NCBI GenBank assembly: GCA_012845835.1
Contig: JABAKD010000030.1
Coordinates: 1,367,412-1,431,411, forward strand
Length of the DNA: 64,000 nucleotides
Reading direction: 5' to 3'
From: Undaria pinnatifida
Taxonomy: Eukaryota > Sar > Phaeophyceae > Laminariales > Alariaceae
Below the pieces are notes generated by a model. The model was not told the DNA's origin, made no database searches, and saw only the letters and a list, made by a program, of their open reading frames with translations. Positions 1 to 10,200 of this stretch are shown here, one piece after another; the stretch's first letter is position 1; each line of letters begins with the position of its first letter. The translations under genes were made by a program, and so were the position numbers.

Positions 1-390
1 TACATGCGTGCCAAGCTCTACCGAACTTGTTCGACCCGCCTGGACTTTGCGAACCGCTGGCTACCCCCGCATCACGCCATTGATATCGCCGAGATGAAAG
101 TGGCCGATCATTTTTCAATTGCCAGAGTATCGCCATTTTGTTTTCGCCTGCTCGCGACAAATGTCCATCATGCGCTTCCAACACAAAAAAAGCAAAAACA
201 GCAAACATCCCAACGAAGAAAGCAAGAAAAGAAAGAAGAAAAGAAAAAAAAGACACGAGTTAGAAAAAAACAAGAACAAAAGCTAAAACTAAAACAAAAA
301 AAAGAACATCTACGGGTATGCTCAAAGTTTAATTTAACCCTCCGTTCTACAGTAGTAACGCCTACCTCCGCACCACCGTGTGAACAAGGC

Positions 391-723
391 TAAGAGGGTA
401 AGGAGGGGGGGGGGGGGGTACGCCCCGTTTTTTACTTCCGGGTTTTCACCGCTCGCACGCGTGACTCGCTGCCTCACGGACACAAAACTGCGTTTAGGCA
501 ACACGTTTGGCGCAGAGCAGAGAGTAGCCAACCATTTCCATTGCCGATTTATACCGCATAATAAGTTCAGACGGCACGAAAGCTACAATAGAAGACCACC
601 AGAGGAGGCACGGGGGATATAGCTCGGCTCGTCGCGCGAGTGACCCCGAACCATCGCGAGAAAGAACAAAAAACATCGCGAAAGCGACCCCCCCCCCCCC
701 CCCTCCCCCCCCTCCCTGCCGTA
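391..723. mobile_element. Miniature element, CGGTAG family C
   Basis: Ends are TAAGAGGGTAAGGAGGG and, inverted, CCTCCCTGCCGTA. Inside are the family words TTCACCGCTCGCACGCGTGAC, CCTCACGG and GCGCGAGTGACCCCGAACC. No coding capacity; lies in a CFAP47-like intron. Confidence 0.55.
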
Positions 724-738
724 GCCTTGCCCGCGTCG

Positions 739-1000
739 TCGATAGAGGTATACCTTTTTTTGGCGAAAATGGTTTTCTGAATGACGGGGGAACTCAAAAC
801 CGTCGGAAAAAAAATAAATAATAGGCCATATTTTTGTACGGCATGATTCTCGTTGTGTGTCTAGGCGCCATGGGGATTTTTTTCATCCGCGGTAAAGCAG
901 GTTTTTCTTTTTTTTGTCCAAATTTAGTTTGGAGAGAGGTCTTAAGCTCCCAAAATGAGGAAAACCTCAGAAAAAAAAAAAGTGTTGCACCTCTGTCGTA
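739..1000. mobile_element. Miniature element, family B (GATAGAGGT termini)
   Basis: Left end TCGATAGAGGTATACC, right end GTTGCACCTCTGTCGTA: inverted. Contains TGACGGGGGAACTC and AACCTCAGAAAAAA, shared with other copies at 21.99, 22.98, 33.34, 58.0, 58.9 and 59.3 kb. Confidence 0.6.
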
Positions 1001-1089
1001 GCACGCGTCCCCGCCTGCCTTCTCCTGACGGACAACTAAGGACGAACGACCCCCGTTAAAACTCCCGCCCTCCGCAAACAAAAAAAAAG

Positions 1090-1268
1090 GTGGTGTACAC
1101 CCCTTCTTCCCTCGGCCAAACCGAAACTGGCGACGTTATCCTAACCCACCCGGAGCTAGGAGACTGGGTGTTCGAAGCAAGCGGCGTCGGCGAGATGCCG
1201 GGGGTGATGGACGAACACCGCACCGTGGCGACGGTGGGGAGCACCGCCAGCGCAATGTTCCCCTTTAG
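1090..1268 (+). CDS. CFAP47: CFAP47-like exon a
   Basis: First exon seen. It opens after an A-rich acceptor (..AAAAG/GTGGTG) in phase 0 and ends in phase 2 at TTTAG/GTACGA. It encodes YTPSSLG, HPELGDWVFEASGVGE and ends in AMFPF, an ASH-type strand pattern. The acceptor has a poor pyrimidine tract, so the 5' edge may be a few bases off. Confidence 0.65.
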
Positions 1269-4200
1269 GTACGATAGGCTTGCTGCGTTTCCTGCTGTCT
1301 CCCCTGCACATGGCGCGATGTAAGAGCACCAGTTTTTTTTTTTTGCTGCCGCTCGTCTCGCTTGGGTAGCTATGTAGATCGTTGTCGTGTGCCTCGACGG
1401 TAAAAACTAGTTAATGTCTTGAATTGGTATGATTTGTTTTTCTTTTAATGGAGTATCGTACGCCCATGTGAACGTGTGAAACGGGGGCCGGGTGTCGCAT
1501 ACAAATCGTAATTTGAACCTCAGGCATATTTCGACCATTTTTCAGGGCAGTGAGTTGAAATTATGTGATTGGCGACGTTCATACAGATAGTCCATCTGAC
1601 TGGCGTCTGGGAGTTATTGTTTGGATAATGATATATACGATAAGCATTTGTCTGGTGCGATTGCTCATAGCTCACCCACAAACCTATTTTAAGAAAGCTG
1701 AAAGTGCAAAACCCGATGAAACTAAGCCCATGGTCTAGGTATACAAAAACAAAGTTTAGATTTGAAAAAAAAAAAAAACAGAAAACGAGGTTCCGGCGAC
1801 TTTTGGGTTGAGGAGGTCGGTCATTCAAAAACGAAAAAAAAACAAGGAGGTGCCTCGTACCTCTATCATGGATCGAATATTAATTAATGTGTTGGATTAG
1901 TATTGTTTATCCATTATTTACCCCCCCCCCCTCCGCCTCTGCCATCCACCGCCTCAACCCACAACCGAAAAATATTTCAAGCCTTTCAACGATAATGCCA
2001 GGAAAAAATGCAAATGCCAGAAAGTACGCACGGCGTGAAGACAATCTGCGCCAAAAACGGTATGAAATACGCATCATAGTAGAATGCAACTTATCCTTCG
2101 TACGACTCGCCGAGCAACCCCACGGCGTTTTGAGCTTGGTGCGCGCAGTCTCTGCTTTTACGCGGTGAAAACCCGACGTGCTGCATTCCGGCATTGTAGG
2201 ATGCAAGGGTCTATCTTCCTCAGGACAGCGGCCATGCGTGTTGTGATTACTACGTTCCCCCCTCCCTCCCCCCTCAACCCTACCCCCGCCCTTTGCTCAC
2301 CAATTCGTTGGAGTTTGCACGCTTCGCAGAAACGGCAGGAATCTATTCGCAGAGCCGTTCTTACTATGAATAACGATAATGGTGAAAGTATCGGAGAAGA
2401 CACCGGCCAGATAAAAGAGGACCAGGGAGAACCTATCCCCGTCCCCACCCTTCCGCACGCCCTCACCTTCACCTTACCCCCCCCCCCCTCTTCCCCGCGG
2501 AATTCACACCCTTCACGGGAGAGACAGAAATCAATTCCCAGAGCCGCTCCGACCAATGATGATGCTCAAAATATCCTGGGAGGACACCAGCCGGACGGAA
2601 GCGAAAGAGGGAAAGCCTAGCCCGATCCCCCTCGCTACCCCGACCCCACCCCCCCTACCCTCCGTACGCCCCTCCCATTTTCCCACATTTCCCCTCGCCC
2701 ATCCCCCCCCCCCCCCGGCCCCCTTCTCTCCTTCTCCCCCTCCCCCGTTACCCCTCATACCCCACCTACCCCCCCTCACATTTCCCACCTGTCCCCCCCT
2801 TTTTTTATGACCCCTTCCTCGCGAATTTTTTGCGCTGATCTTCTTCGTGGGTATGACAGGAACCCATTCCCAGAGCCGCTTCTTCTAACGGTGATGCTTA
2901 AACTCTCCGGAGAAGACACCGGCCAGGTAGAACAAAAAGAGGACCAGAGAGAATCGGTGTCAGCTCGTGGGGTTAAGAGCTGGACCAAAGAGCCCGACGA
3001 CGATGAGAGCAGCAAGGGGAGGTATAGCGCTGGTGGCAGTCACGGCGGTAGCCAAGGAGGAGGGGGGGGTGCGAGGGGGGAGAGTGGGGGACGAGGGGTG
3101 CCGTTTGCGCTGCTGCTGAAGAAAGCGTCGGACCTCGTACTGCAGCCATTCCAAGTGCTCCAGGTGCGGTGCTCGGCGACTTCTTGCGCCAGCTCGGCTT
3201 TAGCCATTTTATCGCTGGATAAAATGACCCCACCATAACATCCGAGTAGTGTTCACACCCCAAAAAACCTGGGTTATGTTTCAAAGAGGTCAATATAAAT
3301 CACATCTCGGACAGATCATATAGATCATATGGATCATATTGATCATAATGATCGAATAGGTTATACAGACCATATAGATCGTGTAGATCATATAGATCAT
3401 ATAGATCATGCAGATCATATATATACCATATACCATATAGACCATATAGATCGTATAGATCATATAGATCGTATAGATCAGGTGTACAGATCATATAGAT
3501 CATCTACAGTAGATCCCGTATCTGTCGCTATTAAATGTTATGCCGGATCTGTATCTATCGAGTACAGATCCAACCCAGGAAACATTGTACTATTAAGAGA
3601 TCGTGCGGCTCCCACCAAATAACATGAGCCAGACCGTATAGATAGATCATCCCTGATAATCTAGAGCATCAAGTGGGGATCAGTGATCTGTCCGAGGTGT
3701 GGGTAGCGTACACGACAATGATTTGGAGACTTTTAATCGAAGGAAAAACATACGAGTTCTTTACTATGCACAGTTATACACCAATACCAATACCGCCTTC
3801 AGATGGAGGCAAAACCCAGATAAGACAAGGTGGACACAGGTGAGTAGATATTAATATAATGTGACGGCCATCTATCTTTTCGAAAACTTAACTCGATGGG
3901 CAAAAATAGTTGTGCATCACCGCTGTAGAGCTACACACCAGCAGCAGCAACTCCTTGTGATGATAGCACACCCAGGTTCCTCTCAGTACACTAGATCTAA
4001 ATACCAATATACGAAAACCAATCCTTCCAATTATGGCGAAAACCCAGATACCCTTGAGCTTTTCGCCGGAAGTCATCGTGGAAGAAAGGGCGTGTGTGGA
4101 AGTGCGTGGCCAGCTTGGAGGGCGTTCATTGACCTGGGTATTCCCAGTTGTAGGAGCCGGAGAGGCATCGGGGGAACTGCGAGTGTTTTCGATCTCCTGC

Positions 4201-7200
4201 CCGGCAAAATCAAGCGCCCGGGAAGATTTCGAGGTGAGAGGGGTGGGGGCGGGGGGGGACGGGCGCGTGCTCGTTTATTGCTTGCCTCAAGCCATTTCAC
4301 CGCTCACCACGCATTCATTTCGAGGAAGGCCACCGTCCCTACTTCTAATGGAGGCCATGTTACAATTTGTTAGTTTGGTATTAACCAGGACTCTTCACAG
4401 GTCATATCCCGGTCCGCAGGTCGGGTCAGGACGCTCTCAAATACCCACAGGTCGAGTCCGTTTGGGTCACGAGGTGTTCGAAACACCACGGATCGGATCG
4501 GGTCGGGTCGGGTCGGGTCGGGTCGGGTCGGGTCGGGTCGGGTCGGGTCGGGTCGGGTCGGGTCGGGTCGGGTCGGGTCGGGTCGGGTCGGGTCGGGTCG
4601 GGTCGGGTCGGGTCGGGTCGGGTCGGGTCGGGTCGGGTCGGGTCGGGTCGGGTCGGGTCGGGTCGGGTCGGGTCGGGTCGGGTCGGGTCGGGTCGGGTAG
4701 GGTCGGGTCGGGTCGGGTCGGGTCGGGTCGGGTCGGGTCGGGTCGGGTCGGGTCGGGTCGGGTCTGATCGGGTCGGGTCGGGTCGGGTCGGGTCGGGTCG
4801 GGTCGGGTCGGGTCGGGTCGGGTCGGGTCGGGTCGGGTCGGGTCGGGTCGGGTCGGGTCGGGTCGGGTCGGGTCGGGTCGGGTCCGGTTCGTTCTGGTCC
4901 GATTGGGTCAGGTTGCGCCAAGTTGGGTAGGGTCGGGTCCGGTCCGCTCTGGTCCGACCGGGTCAGGAGGCTTTCATATATCACGGATCGGGCCGGGTTA
5001 CCCGACGTGATCCGACCCATGATAAGCCCTTATGTTTACGGCATACTAGGAGGGCGACGTGCCTTTATGGGGGAAATGCTTGAAACTAGTGTGGAATCAG
5101 CAGTAAAAGAGTTGTCAGGCTATTGGGTAATGGAAACTGGAAGTCCCACTTGCAAAGCATACTTTAAAACGTGACTTTGTCGCGAATCGAAACGCCCGGA
5201 CGCGAAAAAAAGAAAGCGACCGGGTGATGTATGTGTGGCTTGCTTGCTTTTTCAAACCTGTCAGTGTATGATTCGCTGTCGCCCGGTCTGTTTGACTCGT
5301 TTTCCCTGTTTACTAAAAGCAATCAGACCAGAACCCAGGAAAACAGGCTATAGGGGAACGCCGAAGAAGTTAATATTAATACTCGTAGCAACGTTACGTT
5401 TGGAGGGCACGTGCTTTGCACGGATGCCACGGACATGTATATCATGCGGCAAAGCGACTGTGCACACGAAAACGCTGCCTTCTCGACTTGAGCAATGGCT
5501 GTCTTGGTTGTGGGATATATTAAGCAGTTTTGACGTAGCGCGGCTCGCTCTTCGGACGGTTCAATCGTATTCACGTGTTTTCCGAACGTGCAGAAGACGT
5601 CGGAGCCACTTTACAGGCCAACTTCCCATTTGAAGAATATGGAAAGCAGTGCAGTCCACGGAGCAAGCGTCAGCGCCGTGCTTATCCAAGAAAGAACCTA
5701 TTGTCCAGGTTTGCCTGGTTTTCCTCATCACTTCTACCCTGAAGTTTGCCGAAACGTTTCCTGACAGAAGAATGCAAAGCGTTACTAACTTTCCTTCTCT
5801 CAGGCAGCAAGGTTTCCTGATTTCAGAAATGTGCCCTTGTCTTTCCCGTTTTTCCCGGCAAAGTGAACAAGAAAATCAGGAGAGGAAAAAAAAAGAAGAA
5901 ATGTTTTCTGTCCTTCGTGTGTTTCCCGACCAAACTAGAAAGAAAATCGGGAGGGAAAAAAAGCTTCGATGTTTAACAACGGTTATTAGAACGTTTTTTT
6001 TCCCTGCCCGCAACTCTCCGCCAGGTAGAACTGGTGGGACTTGCGGGAGTGCAGGAAGAAGAGGAGTTCGAGTTTGAAGCCGTGTTGCCCGAAGATGTCA
6101 AGCTCAGGAGGTGAGGCACACAAAACAGATTCACGTACTGTTTGTCCCAAGCAAAAGGTCCAGACCACCCTGGACAGAGACCTACCAGACCTAGTACACG
6201 CTGGTTCGGAAATATAGGTTCCGTGTTCGGGTTTCGTTTCAAGAAGGCCCTCACTCATATCGCAAGAAAACCAGCTACCGTTTACCTGGCAACCACGAGG
6301 CATTCGATACTCGAAGCACAATCCAATTACAAAGTGCCTCTATCAAAGATGTTCCCAGGTTGCCGAGAAGAAGGCCAAGCTTAAGCGTCGACGGAAAACG
6401 AGCTACTGCATCCATATACCCAGCAAACACAAGCCCGCATTCTTAGTATATTTAAAACTCATGACTCCGCCGCACCCGTCACCGCCCCGGTTCTGCGTGT
6501 GATCCCCGCAGATTGTTGGACCGCGCGCTGAACGTGACACCCGTGGTCTCGACCTTAACGCACCCTCAGCAAAAACTCAAATTCCAGGTAAGGGTTTTTC
6601 CGTTATTGTGGAAGCGGTGTGTTTTGTCCTGATTTTCCCTCCTTTTTTGAAAAAAAACAGAAATCACGAAGAACGTACGTTTTTTTCAGTCAAAATGAGG
6701 GAGCTTGACCATTCTTGTTATCAAATGTAACAGAGAGAGCGAAAGAAACAGGAACGCTTTTTTTTTGCATCAATCTTTCAGAAAAAAATTAAAACAAATG
6801 ACAATCAGGGAAAAAAATACCAATACCCAGAAAAATCGTATTTTGTTTAGGGCAAGACATTATTGATTGTTGATAACAATAGCGCTGACAACTCTCCAGC
6901 GAGCGAAAACAGTAGCTGAGGGCTTTCGGCACCATACGAGCTATAGTGGTTTTGTCGATTTTGGGGGGCCATGATGGAGGCATCGATCCCACCCATCTGT
7001 CGAATGTTTTCGTTTTTGATGTTTCCAATATGTGGGCTGTGAGTTCGGCCGATTGAGGGGTCGATGCTCACCTATTCAGAGCCACGGACGTTCCATACTT
7101 CTCGTATGTTTCCCTCGTGAAAAAAATACACCTGGTATAAGTCAAGGATGAATCTACAGTACCAACATCAGCAGCTGCCGGGTAAGTGATGTTGATCATG

Positions 7201-10200
7201 CGTCCGTCTCTCCCTCTCTCCTGCGCACTGCAGCCTACCTTCGTCTACAAGACAGCACCTATCCTGAGCAAAGGCTCGAAAACTTGTTGCCACTCCATCC
7301 CTGCGCGACCTCGCTCAAATATACGTGGGCGGTTACGTACCACGTACAGTAGTGCGGAAGCGTGCATGGATCGTCCCTAGGTACTGCCTGTAACATCGAT
7401 ACAAAACGGTCCTCTACGTTTCCAGAAAAGAGCGGTGGCATATGGTACCTACATGTATAGCGAAGCGCTCACCGCCGAGAGCGATTTTTGTATATTTCCA
7501 AAGTCTACTACAGCAGGGCAATAATAATCTCACACTAAGTCCAAGTAGTGTTCCCTCCGAAAATCGCGGGGGCAGTTCTAAAGGGGTTAAGGTCTCAAAA
7601 AACAAAAAAAGTTGACCGCCACGCTAGGGGTGCAAAGGAAACCCCTGGCCTCCTACCGCAAGGAACCTCCAAGTTTTCTCACCGCCGAGGCGTGACTCCG
7701 AAGACGTTCGCTCGCGCAACAATCCGATCAGCAATCCGATCAACACTTCTGTGCGCCGCGTTGGTAGTCCGTGAACGCAGCATGCTCATGAAATGATCGT
7801 ATCACACTTGAGGTGCTCAACCGTAAAGGGTTTCCTGGGTGGCTATCTCATCTTCTTGGGCTACCCCGGTAGTCTTTGTTGAAATAGGAGGAAACGTGAC
7901 ACAGGGTTCGGCCGAAGAAGGCCGGCAAGTCCAAAGGTGTTGACTAAACCGAAGGGGCGAGGTTAACACCAAGTCTGCGTTCTGCAGATGGACGAAAACT
8001 GGTACACAAACGAAAGTGTATGGAGCTTGAGCTTTTTTTACCCGGATCTCCAGGAGGATCCCAAAAAAAAAAGTATACCTTTTCTTGGCTTAAAAAGTGT
8101 CACCCCTACCCCGTGATGGCTCCCTAACGGCGGTATCTGGATCTTTACGCTTCGTGGGACAAGACGCCCGCCATGACATAGAGTTGACACGTTTCTGCGA
8201 AAAAAAATGCTTTCTGCACGACGAGGACTCCTCAACCCAAAATCGTCGCGATTTATTCATTCATTGTTTTTTGTTTCCGATATGAACGTACTTTGTGCTC
8301 AGCCGAAGAGTATGAACCATAACGCCGAGTTATCTCTAGAACAACATACAAACAGACTTATTCTTGTATCGGTTCCCGATTCCTAGAGATCTTTCTCTTT
8401 TACGCCTTGGCCACAAGGATTGGGCCATCGAGTATGCACTAATTTTCAGTTTACTGCATTGTACTCGAAACGACATTTCTGGGTGTGAGGCATAGTCTAG
8501 AGCTAACACGGAGATCCACTGTTTTGCTAGCAGGACGAATTATCAAACAAAAAAAAGGCCGCGAAAAAAGTGCCCGCGTTTGTTTCAAAGCGTTTGACTC
8601 AAGGATTATTTTCTACGATAGCCCCTCCCCCCCCCAAACCAGCGATTTTTTTGTTTGTTTTCTTTAACGAACGTTTCACGGCTGCTCGACACGAAGAAGG
8701 ATGCTATGAAAAGTACACAGTCTTCACATGCTTTCTTGCTTGCAAAGAAAGGACAATCGAACGAATGGCGTCGGGATGGCAAGGGGCACCGTTTTGCAGG
8801 AGATGCGGCCGGGAGCTGGTTTCGAAACCGGCGATTTCGTTATAGAAAAGTTGAGGGGCCTACCGTAGAGCGACTCCAACTTTGTTTTGTTTGGCTGGTC
8901 ATGCCAGGTATGCAGAGCCTCAATCGAATACGGTCGTAGCGTAGGAGAGCTCGCGTTAGAAAGGTGGCGGATGCTTTTTCCTTTTTGCGTGTGTCATTTC
9001 ATCCTGTTAACAATGGATCTCCGATACTCCACACCAAGCCAGGAACCTCAGAAAAAAAAAGTTGGTGAACATTTACGGTAGCGCGTGTCACAACACTGCT
9101 GTACGGTGCGCAGGTATCCCTGGAGCCGCTGAAACCGTTCCGTACTTCGGTCGAAGTCATCGTCAAGCGCAAGACGGGTGGCGGAAGGTGGCGCTACGAG
9201 GTTAGAGTGGACTCCACCGACCCGCCACCCGACGACAGCATCTCGCTCAAAGCTCCGGTCGGCGGCGTTTCGTCGGCGGTCTTCAGGCTGTGCAATCGAT
9301 ACCTTGGGTACGCTCCCTTTCAAGTGAGTGGCAGTACCTGAATATCCGTATGCTCTTTTGGGTGTCGAGCACGCCACCTTGGAAGTGGGTGACATTACCT
9401 GTCCCTGTGAAGTGAGCGGCATTGCCTGTTCGTTCACCGCCAACCGAGCCGAGCCGAACCGAACCGAACCGAACCGTTGTTTCCGTCGAATACTGGAAAC
9501 CGCCGTCTACTAAAGCTGTAGCTGCTGTTGTGGCAGTGCGGCGGTATAGTATGCTCGAAAAACACCCTTGGCGCTTGTTTGCGCCGGGGGTCGCGTTGCA
9601 CGAGGCTTTGCTTCGGCGCAGAAAACGCCCTCCGTTCAATTGCGTCGCACGATGAGCAGTAACCGTCATGTAGGTGCTTGTTATCACGATCACCCACGTG
9701 GTGTACGTTTCCAGAAAGAATGTCGTCAGCCTGTTTATCGAAATTTTGACACCGTTGTCAAGATATAAAAAACGGGACACAGTTGTGTCCATCGCTACAT
9801 GTTACCCACCCCAACACCCCCTAGTTTAGAGCTATCGATCCCGTTTCATCACAACTACCATGCTGACAACTCTGTGTCGACCCCGTCGCTTATCTAAAGC
9901 CCGTCCCTTGCATCCCCTTTCGTCTGCCTGCACGCGTCCAATTCCAGGCCTACTTCACGGTAGACAGCGCTCTGAGCCTTTCGGTTGAGCCCACCGACGG
10001 CGTTTTAACGCCTTTCGGCACCGACGGCACCCCAGTAACCGTCACCTACTCACCCACGCGATACGCGCCAAATCAGAAGGGTCGCCTTATCGTCGAGACG
10101 GAAGACATCCGGTGAGATGCATGCCGTGATATTCATTGAAACGACAAGCGGCAATCAGCTCGCGGGTGTATTTATATATCATGACGCGGAAAAAGACGAA

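Noticed and set aside
4370-5020. Long open frames with (DPTRP)n on the minus strand and (GSGRV)n on the plus strand
   Set aside because: They are translations of the GGGTC pentamer array inside an intron; the five-base unit stays open in several frames at once.
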